DNA of 64,000 nt from positions 5,952,001 through 6,016,000 of the forward strand of contig NZ_CP049868.1 in NCBI RefSeq assembly GCF_011303555.1. Reading direction: 5' to 3'. The notes beneath the pieces are model-generated. The model worked only from the letters and a program-made list of their open reading frames with translations, had not been told where the DNA came from and ran no database searches. The DNA comes from Pedobacter sp. HDW13 (lineage in GTDB: Bacteria > Bacteroidota > Bacteroidia > Sphingobacteriales > Sphingobacteriaceae). The translations under genes were made by a program, and so were the position numbers. Below, in pieces: positions 27,771 to 36,878 of the stretch (the first letter of the stretch is position 1; the number at the start of each line of letters is the position of its first letter).

Positions 27771-27784
27771 AATATACCCGTAAC

Positions 27785-28159
27785 ATGCCCAAAATCATTA
27801 TCATAGAAAATTACCCTGCAACGCTTGATGCCATTAGAATGATTTTCGAATTTGAGGGTTACGAAGTATTGGCGCTTTCAGGACTGCATCATTTACATAC
27901 ACAGGTTTCAACTTTTCAGCCTGATGTTATCTTAATAGATGTTTTGCTTGGATTAACAGATGGCCGTTCCATTTGCACTGAACTAAAATTATCAGTTCAT
28001 GCAGAAATCCCGATACTGCTCATGTCGTCACATTCCAGTTTTCTAAACAATCCTCATTTTGCTGTTCACTGGGATGATTATATCGAAAAACCCTTTGAAA
28101 TGATGACCATAGTGAATAGAGTAAAAATGCTACTCACAAAAAAAGTCAGCCAGGATTAA
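27785..28159 (+). CDS. Receiver-only response regulator
   Basis: The 124-residue protein is a CheY-like receiver: the phosphorylatable Asp in DVILIDVLLG, the switch Ser in LLMSSHSS and the Lys in YIEKPFEM. The first acidic pocket is reduced (IIIIENYPA rather than DD), so phosphorylation may be changed. No output domain or kinase is adjacent. It is 14 nt after the OrfA-like gene, which could act as its DNA-binding partner (inference). Confidence 0.85.
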   Translation: MPKIIIIENYPATLDAIRMIFEFEGYEVLALSGLHHLHTQVSTFQPDVILIDVLLGLTDGRSICTELKLSVHAEIPILLMSSHSSFLNNPHFAVHWDDYIEKPFEMMTIVNRVKMLLTKKVSQD

Positions 28160-28180
28160 ACTATTTCAATCCTGGCCGAC
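28145..28180 (-). terminator. Terminator of the cysE-cysM operon
   Basis: Arms GTCAGCCAGGATT (28145-28157) and AATCCTGGCCGAC (28168-28180) pair with one mismatch, and on the minus strand are followed by a TTTTTTT run. It overlaps the stop codon of the plus-strand receiver gene, so it may also stop that gene. Confidence 0.82.
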
Positions 28181-28201
28181 TTATAAAAATGAACGGGTAA
28201 A

Positions 28202-29074
28202 TTACCCAAACAAGTCACTGCTTAAATATCTGTCGCCCCTATCGCAGGCAATAAATACAATAGTACCCGATTCAAGTTCGGAAGCTAGTTTTATTGCAGC
28301 AGCACACGCACCACCCGAGCTCATACCGGCGAAAAGTCCTTCTTCTTTGGCCATTCTGCGCGACATTTCAGTGGCTTCGGCCTGCGCAATATCCATAACA
28401 CGGTCTACCCTTTCAGGTTCGAATATCTTTGGCAGGTATTCTTCAGGCCAGCGCCTGATCCCTGGAATAGATGATCCTTCGGTTGGCTGACAACCAACTA
28501 TCTGAATATTGCTGTTTTTTTCTTTAAAATACCTCGAACAACCCATAATGGTGCCTGTTGTACCCATTGAGCTCACAAAATGGGTAATCTGCCCTTCCGT
28601 ATCCCGCCAGATTTCAGGACCAGTAGCTTTATAATGGGCCAAGTAATTATCCGGATTTGCAAATTGGTTTAATAAGAAATGTCCTGGAGTAACTCCTTTT
28701 GCTTCTGCATAATCGCGGCACTCCTCAATGCTCTCTAACAACGTTACTCTAGCACCAAATGCCTCCATGGTTACCTTACGCTCTCGCGTTGAATTGGTGG
28801 GCATTACCAGCTCAATTTCTAAACCATATAAACTTGCAATCATAGCCAGGGCAATGCCTGTATTTCCACTGGTTGCTTCTACCAACTTAGTTTCGGGAGT
28901 TATCTGACCACGTTCTATCGCACTTCTGATCATATTTAACGAGGCCCTGTCTTTTACACTTCCGCCAGGATTATTGCCTTCCAGTTTAGCAAATATCCTT
29001 ACTGCGGGATTAATGTTAAGTTTTTGGAGTTCGGCCATCGGTGTGTTACCAATGAGATCGATTATTCCTGCCAT
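28202..29074 (-). CDS. cysM: Cysteine synthase (O-acetylserine sulfhydrylase B)
   Basis: CysM makes cysteine from O-acetylserine with sulfide or thiosulfate. The 290-residue protein begins with the CysM-like IDLIGNTPMAELQKL. The PLP Lys is in GGSVKDRAS (Lys41), the phosphate-binding loop EATSGNTGIALA (about 63-74), and the active-site TTGTIMG follows later. The length of about 290 and the N-terminus are closer to CysM than to CysK. It begins 12 nt after cysE. Confidence 0.93.
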   Translation of the reverse strand: MAGIIDLIGNTPMAELQKLNINPAVRIFAKLEGNNPGGSVKDRASLNMIRSAIERGQITPETKLVEATSGNTGIALAMIASLYGLEIELVMPTNSTRERKVTMEAFGARVTLLESIEECRDYAEAKGVTPGHFLLNQFANPDNYLAHYKATGPEIWRDTEGQITHFVSSMGTTGTIMGCSRYFKEKNSNIQIVGCQPTEGSSIPGIRRWPEEYLPKIFEPERVDRVMDIAQAEATEMSRRMAKEEGLFAGMSSGGACAAAIKLASELESGTIVFIACDRGDRYLSSDLFG

Positions 29075-29086
29075 ATTATTCTTATT

Positions 29087-29902
29087 TTAACTTGTTTCTT
29101 TATGGTTTCTGATGGTAATTACCGGCGAATGGTAAGCGGTAGAAAATGGCGCTATGCTATCGGTAAGCCACACATTTCCGCCTACTATGCTATCGTGCCC
29201 AATAACAGTATCGCCACCTAAAATAGTTGCGCCCGAATAAATTACAACGCGGTCTTCTACTGTTGGGTGCCTTTTACTGCCGGCAAGCACTTTTTTCACA
29301 CTCAGGGCACCAAGCGTTACGCCCTGATAAAATTTTACATAGCGACCAATTATGCTGGTTTCGCCAATCACAATCCCGGTTCCGTGATCAATATAGAAGT
29401 ACTCGCCAATACTGGCAGCAGGGTGGATATCGATACCTGTTTTTGAATGTGCGTATTCTGTGAGTATGCGTGGAACAAGCGGAATACCAAAATTATACAA
29501 AAGGTGCGCAATGCGGTAAAAACAGATGGCATAAAAACCTGGATAAGTCCTGATCACTTCGAACCTGCTCTGAGCTGCCGGATCGCCTTCATAAATGGCC
29601 GAAATATCGGTATTGAGTACGCGGTATAACTCGGGGAGACCGGTAAAAAACTCGCCAGCCATATTTTTGCATTCGCTGTTTTTCAGCTTGCAACTGGCCG
29701 AAATGATCATGAAAAGCTCGAGTTCCAGTCCTGACACATATTGTTTCAATGCTGAAATATCTGAAAATTCCTGACCTGCATTTTCGGGAAAAATGACCTT
29801 AATCAGCTTTTCTGCCCAATTCGATATGACTTCGTTTGGTGGAATATTTGGCTGCTCGAGGGGATTTTTAAAAATATGCTCAAAAAAATGGTCCTCCATC
29901 AT
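29087..29902 (-). CDS. cysE: Serine O-acetyltransferase
   Basis: CysE acetylates serine to make the substrate of CysM. The 271-residue protein has a helical N-terminal half and a left-handed beta-helix of hexapeptide repeats from about 150. The catalytic segment DIHPAASIGEYFYIDHGTG and the following GIVIGETSIIG are typical. An in-frame GTG at 29917 adds five residues; the ATG is preferred. N-terminal extension and the EYAH segment before the repeats match the epsilon-Proteobacteria/Bacteroidota CysE form. It forms an operon with cysM. Confidence 0.92.
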   Translation of the reverse strand: MMEDHFFEHIFKNPLEQPNIPPNEVISNWAEKLIKVIFPENAGQEFSDISALKQYVSGLELELFMIISASCKLKNSECKNMAGEFFTGLPELYRVLNTDISAIYEGDPAAQSRFEVIRTYPGFYAICFYRIAHLLYNFGIPLVPRILTEYAHSKTGIDIHPAASIGEYFYIDHGTGIVIGETSIIGRYVKFYQGVTLGALSVKKVLAGSKRHPTVEDRVVIYSGATILGGDTVIGHDSIVGGNVWLTDSIAPFSTAYHSPVITIRNHKETS

Positions 29903-30080
29903 TATTGTCTGCCCCACTAAAATTTGTTTTGTTGATTAACTATATAGATTTAATCGTTAAATGTAAGTTTTGTTTTTTTAAACCAAAACTTATCAGGCAT
30001 TTTTTATTACAAAAATTGCCTTATCCTAACAATAAGATCAATAACAACCCCAAAACTATGAGGAATACCAGAATCGGAGA

Positions 30081-31964
30081 TTAATTTTTAGGCCACGCAG
30101 CCAGATCGGCTGTTGCAGGTCTTTTAAGTAAAGGTTTTTCAGGAGTTAAAAAAACAGATATGTTTTTCCTGCTGTTCGCCTTAAGCTGAGTAGTAAAACC
30201 AATAATAGTAGTTCCGGGGTTTGGAGCATCGTAACTGGTAACCGGAGCGGTAGGCCATTGTTTCACCTCAATTTTGCCATCCGTTTCGATAAATAAGTAA
30301 CATTTTTTGCCTTCACTATTCAATTCGATAGTATGCGCATTTAACACTTTCGCTACAGCAGGTGTAACCATCGACCAGCGTAAGGTAACACCCTGATCTC
30401 CTGTTTCTACTTCATCACGAATTAGGACAGTCTTTTTATTGATCAGCGCTACTCCCCTATGTGATTTTTTGAGTTTACCGGCATAAAGCGTAGTCATATC
30501 AACCACAGCATTCATAAAATTACTCTTATCGGAGCTGCTTTGAAAATTTCCCTTTCCGCCAACCAGCTGAAAAGCACTATCAATTGACAGCGTATTGTGT
30601 GCGAGATTATTGTACCTGAATATTTTCCAGCGTTGGGCATCCTGCCTGCTGTTCCATAAATCAATCCCTTTCGATTCCAGGGACTCGTATTCCTGCATGC
30701 CCAGATCCATTGCCCATCGCACACCCTGTGCTTCCATAACAAAGGAACCTATATCCATGTGTGCATGACTTGTTGCTGGCGAACCTCCTTTAAAGCCCAC
30801 AAAAGTAACCAGGGGATCAGTCCACGAGCTTCGCATTAAAACTACTGGCGTAGTGCCATTTCCAATCCAAAAGGCGGCTTTAGGCGCATTTGCCTTACTA
30901 AAAGATATTCCATTGGCCCATAACATAGCCGATGGCAATAAACGATTATTTAGGAGTTTAGCATCATTTACCTGCTTTTTGCTTACCCACAGCAATGAGG
31001 GGTCTTTTAATTTTGAGGCAAACCAGAAAAGTGCCGGATTAAATTCTGCTACAGCTCTGCTATCCGAATAATTAAACGGCTTACCCGATGGGCCTGTCAT
31101 ATTTACCATGTAGCCCGCAGTTTTTAGAAAACCAGGCTGGGTACTCAATTCAAAATCCTGTTTAAACACACTTTCCAGTGCGCTAATCAACATCACATTA
31201 AAAGAAGTTCCATACTCCCAGTAGGCATATCCCTCCGGATAGGCTCCATCAGGTGCATATTGTTTCATGGGTAACACCACGCTTTTGATGGCGCGGTTAA
31301 CCAATGTAGCCGAAAGTGCCGGGTGCGATTCGAAGGTGGCTATTGCGCCATAGGTAATGCCTGTATTGCATACCTGGTTCCAGTTATTGGTAATGTTAAG
31401 CCAGTTATTATACCGTCTATCCATTGAGGGCATAATCCCTTTCTCCAGAATGGCAAGTGATACTGTGTTGCGTGTTTCAACGGCTAAATCATGGTAAAGC
31501 CAATCGTAACCGATAGCTAAACCCAATGTCATTTCCCCAACATCGAGGAAATGATTTGGGTTCCAGTCTTTAAAGGCAGAAACAGCCAGCATTTCCTGTT
31601 CTGCTCTGCGTATGTATTTTTTATCGTGCGTAATCCTGTAAGCGTAAGCCAGGTAATAAATTCTTTTTAGTGCTTCTCTCGATACATCCAGCAATCTTTT
31701 GCCAATCATAACTCTTTCTAACACCGGCTGATTTAACATTTTACCAGCACCAGAAAGTATAGCCTGATGGATTTGCCTTAAACCTGTATCTGCATTTACA
31801 CCTGCTATAATTTGTTTTTCTTTAGCAGCCGAGATCAGCAAACGGGGATGATCAGGGAGTTTATAAGAAGAATCGATTACAGTAATTTGCCCAATAGCCA
31901 CGCCCCTGTAAAGGAGCATGGCTACCAGACATAAACCGGTTATAAATGACCGTTTTTGAATCAC
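30081..31964 (-). CDS. Secreted heparinase II/III-family polysaccharide lyase
   Basis: The 627-residue protein has a signal peptide, an N-terminal alpha/alpha toroid (about 40-330; for example NITNNWNQVCNTG and YPEGYAYWEYG), then a beta-sandwich domain with the conserved SHAHMDIGSFVMEAQGVRWAMDLG stretch divided over about 400-425. These are the features of heparinase II/III-like lyases, which cleave uronic-acid-containing polysaccharides by beta-elimination. The start is GTG, 6 nt after the stop of the upstream cytochrome gene, so the two are cotranscribed. Substrate is not clear from sequence. Confidence 0.85.
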   Translation of the reverse strand: MIQKRSFITGLCLVAMLLYRGVAIGQITVIDSSYKLPDHPRLLISAAKEKQIIAGVNADTGLRQIHQAILSGAGKMLNQPVLERVMIGKRLLDVSREALKRIYYLAYAYRITHDKKYIRRAEQEMLAVSAFKDWNPNHFLDVGEMTLGLAIGYDWLYHDLAVETRNTVSLAILEKGIMPSMDRRYNNWLNITNNWNQVCNTGITYGAIATFESHPALSATLVNRAIKSVVLPMKQYAPDGAYPEGYAYWEYGTSFNVMLISALESVFKQDFELSTQPGFLKTAGYMVNMTGPSGKPFNYSDSRAVAEFNPALFWFASKLKDPSLLWVSKKQVNDAKLLNNRLLPSAMLWANGISFSKANAPKAAFWIGNGTTPVVLMRSSWTDPLVTFVGFKGGSPATSHAHMDIGSFVMEAQGVRWAMDLGMQEYESLESKGIDLWNSRQDAQRWKIFRYNNLAHNTLSIDSAFQLVGGKGNFQSSSDKSNFMNAVVDMTTLYAGKLKKSHRGVALINKKTVLIRDEVETGDQGVTLRWSMVTPAVAKVLNAHTIELNSEGKKCYLFIETDGKIEVKQWPTAPVTSYDAPNPGTTIIGFTTQLKANSRKNISVFLTPEKPLLKRPATADLAAWPKN

Positions 31965-31970
31965 TTTTGC

Positions 31971-34580
31971 TTATTTTTTCTGTTCTGACAGGAAAGTAAC
32001 CAATGAAGCAAGTTCCTCATACGATAGTGAGTTGGCCAGTCCTTCCGGCATCATAGAAGTCTCCAATTCTTTACGTGAAAGAATATCGCCAGCTTTGATG
32101 GTAAAAACTTCGCCAGCAATGTTACGCAATACCACTTTGGCAGCAGTTTCTTCTTGAACAAAGCCCATATACGTTTTGTCGCCTTTTGCACTGATCATTA
32201 CCGAAGCAAAACCTTGCGAAATAGAAGCATTTGGCTTTAATATCGATTCTGCAATTTGCTCACGGTTCATAATCGAACCAATTTGCCCCATAAAAGGACC
32301 TTTCATTTTATCGGTTTTGTTTAAGCTGTGGCAGGCAATACATCCCTGGTTGTTGAAAATATTCTTTCCTTTAACCGGATTGCCCTGTAATTTATTAATG
32401 GCAAGCAATACATCCTCGATTGAAGATTTACCTACCTGTCCTTTTTGGTTTTTAATCTTTTCTAAATCAATTTTTGGCTCTTCAGCTGCTGCAACTTTTT
32501 CCTCTTCGGCAAATTCAGCAATATCCATGCGGTGGCGTGCATTTAAATCAACAAAAAATTGTTTTTCTTTTGCACCTTGTTTAAGCGCTTCTTCTTTCAA
32601 GAATTTCTCAATTACAGGAGACTCCGACCAGGTAACAGCTTTAAAATACGGACCATGCGAATCCGGACGTGTTCCCCACCACCAGCTTGCATCGTAAGCA
32701 ATTTCTTCTTTATACAAGCGGGCCAAAGTAATTAAGATCTGCTTTTTCAGTTTTTCATCCTGTGCAGTTTTATAATTGTCGATTAATCCATTTACCGCTT
32801 TAGCGTTGTGCATATAGCGTAATGCCCATAAAGCAAGGTCAGCATTTTCAGTTTTAATTGCGGCTACCATAGCATCAGTAGCTTGTAATGACACCAATGC
32901 TCTAACTGCCAGGTGAGGCAAAATAATGGCCGAATTAGGTGTAGCGTGAGGTCCCTCTACTCCTTTTGCAGGTGCAGTAAAAGAAGCCGGAACTTTAGTC
33001 GCTAAAAGTGCTTTTGCTGCTTCATCTACTTTACCCAAGCGGTTTAAACCAATGATTGAAACGGCATGTACTCGCGGAGAAGCATCCTGAAGTCCTTGTA
33101 AAAATGGCTCAATTGGCACATTAGCCAGATAAATTTTACGGTCGGTTAATGCTTTTAAGGCAAATTCTTTTACAGCAGCATCTTTCGTTAATTCTACCAG
33201 CGCAGCTGTACCATTTTCTTTAGCTAACTGTGCGTAAGTGTATATACCTGCAACACGAACATCAAGCGCTAAAGCCTGATCTGAAGCGATTTTTAAAGCC
33301 GCCTCAGTAGCTTGTTTATTATTGCGAGCAACCAATTCCTGCGAAGCAGAAAGGCGAGCCACTGAACTATTCGATTTAAGCAAATCGGTTAGTTTTTTTA
33401 CTGAAAGCTTTTTAACATCTGGGAATGCTTTATAAGTCCAGTCGGTAGGTACTGTACGTACAATGTAACCTTTATCAGGACTGCCAGAGTAACCAGCACC
33501 ATCCCATGCAGAAAGGTAAAGCCTTCCTGATCCATCCACATCCAAATCGGTAATTTGTGGAAGTTTAATAAACTCTTCGTCTTTTTGGGTAAAAGTTGGT
33601 CCATCGGCAGTAACCCTGTGAATGTACAACATGCTTCTACCCCAATCAGCCATCATAGGCACATTATTATATTGTGCAGGCCAGTTTGGTTCATTCATAA
33701 ATAATGCACCAGTACCCGAGCCACCACCTAAATCGGCAAGTGCGGGAATAATTTCATCGGTAAAATTTTGGAATAAAACCGGGTAACCGTATTCGCCTGA
33801 TTGAATATGGTGCGAAAAACGCACATTCCATCCGCCACCATCATTGGTGTTTTCGCGGGTAAATACGTTCATATATGGATCGATAGCCACATCATACACA
33901 TTACGTGTACCATGTGTAAATACTTCCATTTCGGTGCCATCAGGGCGTACACGTACGATACCACCACCAAGCATGGTCATTTTCTTGCCAGAGCGGTCTA
34001 TGGCATCGTGGAAACCAAAATCACCTACTGAGATATAAATCCAGCCATCAATACCCATTCTAATACCATTGGTAGCATGATCGGTACCACGTTCGCGGAT
34101 GTATTTTTCATTGCTAATGTGTTCGATTAGCGGTTTTTCTGGCCCATCGGCTTTGCCATCGCCATCTTTGTCTTCAAAAACCACTAAATTCATACCTGTA
34201 GCCTTTCCGGTTTCTTTAGAGAAGGTGGTATGTAGTACAAATACCTGGCTGCCCTGAACAATTATACCGCGTGGATTATCTACATCGGCAAAATCGATGT
34301 GTGCATCCATTTTACCATCGTTATTTTTGTCAACGAGTTTAAGAATACGGCCTTTGCCAGCATCCTTACCCAGCGAGCCAATCATATCCACACCAACAAA
34401 TACCTCGCCCGTTGGCGCAACCGCCAAACATGCCGGGCTTGGGGTAACATCGGGACCTGCAAAATTAGTAATGGTTAATCCAGGGGGAGCAAAACGTGGT
34501 TTCTCGGGTTCACTGAAAAGGTTTTTAAAACCCAGGAAAATGACAGATAAGTAAATTAAACTTAAAGAAAATTTGATCAT
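31971..34580 (-). CDS. PVC-type c-type cytochrome with N-terminal beta-propeller
   Basis: The 869-residue protein has a signal peptide, a PQQ-dehydrogenase-like beta-propeller (about 28-380; for example TDHATNGIRMGIDGWIY), a helical HEAT-like middle (about 390-640) and a C-terminal c-type haem domain with CIACH (residues 747-751) and a distal Met in SMMPEGL. This is the architecture of the large membrane or periplasmic haem-binding proteins first seen in Planctomycetes and Verrucomicrobia, thought to oxidise sugars or related compounds. It is the first gene of a two-gene operon with the heparinase-family lyase. Confidence 0.88.
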   Translation of the reverse strand: MIKFSLSLIYLSVIFLGFKNLFSEPEKPRFAPPGLTITNFAGPDVTPSPACLAVAPTGEVFVGVDMIGSLGKDAGKGRILKLVDKNNDGKMDAHIDFADVDNPRGIIVQGSQVFVLHTTFSKETGKATGMNLVVFEDKDGDGKADGPEKPLIEHISNEKYIRERGTDHATNGIRMGIDGWIYISVGDFGFHDAIDRSGKKMTMLGGGIVRVRPDGTEMEVFTHGTRNVYDVAIDPYMNVFTRENTNDGGGWNVRFSHHIQSGEYGYPVLFQNFTDEIIPALADLGGGSGTGALFMNEPNWPAQYNNVPMMADWGRSMLYIHRVTADGPTFTQKDEEFIKLPQITDLDVDGSGRLYLSAWDGAGYSGSPDKGYIVRTVPTDWTYKAFPDVKKLSVKKLTDLLKSNSSVARLSASQELVARNNKQATEAALKIASDQALALDVRVAGIYTYAQLAKENGTAALVELTKDAAVKEFALKALTDRKIYLANVPIEPFLQGLQDASPRVHAVSIIGLNRLGKVDEAAKALLATKVPASFTAPAKGVEGPHATPNSAIILPHLAVRALVSLQATDAMVAAIKTENADLALWALRYMHNAKAVNGLIDNYKTAQDEKLKKQILITLARLYKEEIAYDASWWWGTRPDSHGPYFKAVTWSESPVIEKFLKEEALKQGAKEKQFFVDLNARHRMDIAEFAEEEKVAAAEEPKIDLEKIKNQKGQVGKSSIEDVLLAINKLQGNPVKGKNIFNNQGCIACHSLNKTDKMKGPFMGQIGSIMNREQIAESILKPNASISQGFASVMISAKGDKTYMGFVQEETAAKVVLRNIAGEVFTIKAGDILSRKELETSMMPEGLANSLSYEELASLVTFLSEQKK

Positions 34581-35056
34581 TGTGTGTGTTTGTTATTGTT
34601 TTTTTTGGTTAGTGTCGGGTAAACTTACAAAAAATACAAATTAACTCTTGCCAAAATTTTGTTATAATTAACTTTTTTTTGAATTACTCACGCCAAACAG
34701 CGCTTAATGTAATCATTCTCGTAAAAAAATCAGGAATTATTGATTCCTGCCCCACTCCATATTAATCAAATACAAACACGATGACAGAAAGTTGAATAAA
34801 ACAACAATCGTTACAATGAAACACAAATACTTTAGAGAAGAACTTATTTCACAACAACTAAACCAAAAATTAACACAAAATTCACGCAAACCACAACAGA
34901 AACCTCTCAAAAAGATCAAATTAAGCAATTACACTCTCAAAATTTCATCAAAAAACTGTCAATTATCATTAAAATGCAAATAAAAAAAATTTTAGCTAGG
35001 TAAATCGAATATTTTTCGCTATATTTACTTTACAAATTTCATTAAATCAGTACGTT
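34581..35056. other. AT-rich intergenic region without a supported gene
   Basis: The region is very A/T-rich. Two overlapping opposite-strand frames (34737-34928 minus, 34792-34983 plus) give only low-complexity peptides and are not supported. It must hold the promoter of the cytochrome operon on the minus strand, and of the 55-residue gene on the plus strand, but I see no clear consensus. Confidence 0.6.
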
Positions 35057-35224
35057 ATGAAAAATATCCTTTATTTTTTCCTGACTGCCCTGATCTCTTC
35101 TATTGCTTTATTAACTACGGATGCTACTTTTGATCCCGAATTGGTTTATAGCACCGTAATATTAATCTGGTTACTGTACATCTGGTACCATGTGTATGCA
35201 AACAAGAGAAACTACAGCGAGTAG
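35057..35224 (+). CDS. Small two-span membrane protein (55 residues)
   Basis: An ATG at 35057 opens 55 codons to TAG at 35222-35224. The peptide begins MKNILYFFLTALISSIALL (first hydrophobic span, about 3-20), then a short acidic loop and a second span (YSTVILIWLLYIWYHVY, about 31-47). The two-helix shape and clean start make it credible, but no family is recognised. Confidence 0.55.
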   Translation: MKNILYFFLTALISSIALLTTDATFDPELVYSTVILIWLLYIWYHVYANKRNYSE

Positions 35225-35477
35225 TCTGTATTTTTAACTTAATTATTCCCAATCAACAGATCAGGGGTTAAATTTTAATGGTCTATTAATTGGTAATGGT
35301 CAATAAGTAATGATCAATATTCAATCATCAATGATCAGACGGGGATTTCGGCAAGTAACAAGATTTGCACTATGGCCTGGATTAATGACCAATTAACCAG
35401 CGAACCAATAAACCTATTTACATAAACTTAACATAGTAAGCAGTTCTTCAAATGGCATATCTTTTTATCTTAGCCAT
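35225..35477. repeat. Degenerate low-complexity intergenic repeat
   Basis: The region has many short TAATGATCAA, AATGGTCAAT and GACCAATTAACCAGCGAACCAATAAAC-like units. The last resembles the TAATGAACCAATAAAC units at 38603-38642 in the same window. No open frame is supported. Confidence 0.5.
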
Positions 35478-36065
35478 ATGTACTGGTACGAAGAAGAGGT
35501 TAAGCATTTAGAAAAAACACATTGGTTAGACCGGGAACATCCTGGTATTGTATTCTATGGCAGTTCATCCATACGTTTGTGGCATAGCCTTGAAGATGAT
35601 TTTCCTACCAGTAAAGTAACTAACCTGGGCTTTGGTGGCTCTACTTTAGCGGCGTGCGTATGGTTTTTCGAAAGGATAATGACCAATTACCACCCGAAAG
35701 CACTTGTAGTATACGCTGGTGATAACGACCTTGGCGATGGTAGAAACCCTGAAGAAATATTCATCTTTTTTCAGCAGTTGATGGTAAAAGCTAATACCAG
35801 ATTTAATGACCTCCCCTGCTATTTTATTTCATTAAAACCCAGCTTAACCCGCTGGCACATGGCCGATCAGTTTAGGTATACCAATAACCTGATTGAAAGC
35901 GAGATTATTAAACATAATGGAAACTGGAAATTTATTGATGTTTTTAAGAAAATGCTCACTAAAGAAGGTAATCCCGATCCGGCCTTTTATGATCATGACG
36001 GACTACACCTTAGCGAAGCGGGTTATCGGCTATGGGCACAAACGGTTAGGGAGAAATTAGGTTAA
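35478..36065 (+). CDS. SGNH/GDSL-family hydrolase (cytoplasmic)
   Basis: The 195-residue protein has block I VFYGSSSIRLW (nucleophile Ser about residue 31), a GFGGST oxyanion segment, block III VVYAGDNDLGDGR, and the catalytic Asp-His in YDHDGLHLSEAGY (about 174-186). No signal peptide is seen. It is a small esterase or acyl hydrolase of unknown substrate. The esterase gene that follows lies 65 nt downstream on the same strand. Confidence 0.88.
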   Translation: MYWYEEEVKHLEKTHWLDREHPGIVFYGSSSIRLWHSLEDDFPTSKVTNLGFGGSTLAACVWFFERIMTNYHPKALVVYAGDNDLGDGRNPEEIFIFFQQLMVKANTRFNDLPCYFISLKPSLTRWHMADQFRYTNNLIESEIIKHNGNWKFIDVFKKMLTKEGNPDPAFYDHDGLHLSEAGYRLWAQTVREKLG

Positions 36066-36130
36066 TCATTACCATTAATTAATATCCTGATAATATCGAA
36101 GCCCTATTTTTCCCTCAAAGATTTAAATCA

Positions 36131-36858
36131 ATGAAAAGGGAATACCATAAATGGCTTAGCCATAACCTACAAAGAGATATGGAACTTTTGGTTTTCGGTC
36201 ATGGCGGAAGGGCTGTAATCTTTTTCCCTACCCGGATGGCGAGGTTTTATGATTATGAAAACTGGGGGATTATCGGCTCACTAAGTCATCAGATCGAAAA
36301 TGGCGAAATACAGGTGTTTTGTTTGGATAGTATTGATGGCGAGAGCTTTTATAACGACGGTGTATTTCCATCGGTACGGATAAACCGGCACCTGCAGTAT
36401 GAAAAATACATTTTAGATGAGGTAATACCTTTTATTGAACAACAAAATAATAGTGGTTATGTAGAAACGGCAGGTTGCAGCATGGGGCTTACCACGCCAT
36501 TAACCTCGCCATGAAATATCCATGGCTGTTTAAAAAAGCTGTTGGCATAAGCGGAAGATACGATTTAACCGACAATATAGGCGATTTTAAGGATTTGCTA
36601 AGCGGATTCCATAATGAAGAAGTATATTTCAATATGCCTGCCCAATACATTGCCAACCTTAGCGACGACCGCTTATTAACGGCAGTACGAAATATGGAAA
36701 TAATACTGGCAGTTGGTGAAACCGATCCATTTTTAAATGGCAATCAACACCTGAGCAGCTTACTTTGGGAAAAAGGTATTCCGAACCAGTTCCACACCTG
36801 GGAAAGCAATGCGCACCGCCCCCATTATTGGCGTAAAATGGCGCCAATATATATCTAA
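36131..36858 (+). pseudogene. Esterase (alpha/beta hydrolase, putative esterase family), interrupted by a one-base frameshift
   Basis: The first part begins MKREYHKWLSHNLQRDMEL and ends just after the nucleophile elbow GCSMG. The frame is lost in the G4 run at 36484-36487. One extra G gives GCSMGAYHAINLAMKYP, and the frame continues to the stop at 36858 with a C-terminal His (SNAHRPHYW). The restored gene is 729 nt and encodes 242 residues, typical of the esterase D-like/putative esterase family. An ORF-only reading would give two partial proteins. A base-calling error is likely. Confidence 0.88.
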
Positions 36859-36878
36859 ATTCAAAAAACAGGCTATAA

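Noticed and set aside
30081..34580. Heparinase/cytochrome pair as part of a PUL
   Set aside because: No SusC/SusD genes are adjacent; the nearest are about 14 kb away and separated by unrelated genes on both strands.
34737..34983. Two overlapping opposite-strand ORFs of about 63 codons
   Set aside because: Both are low-complexity translations of an A/T-rich stretch, mutually overlapping and with no motif, start context or conservation evidence.
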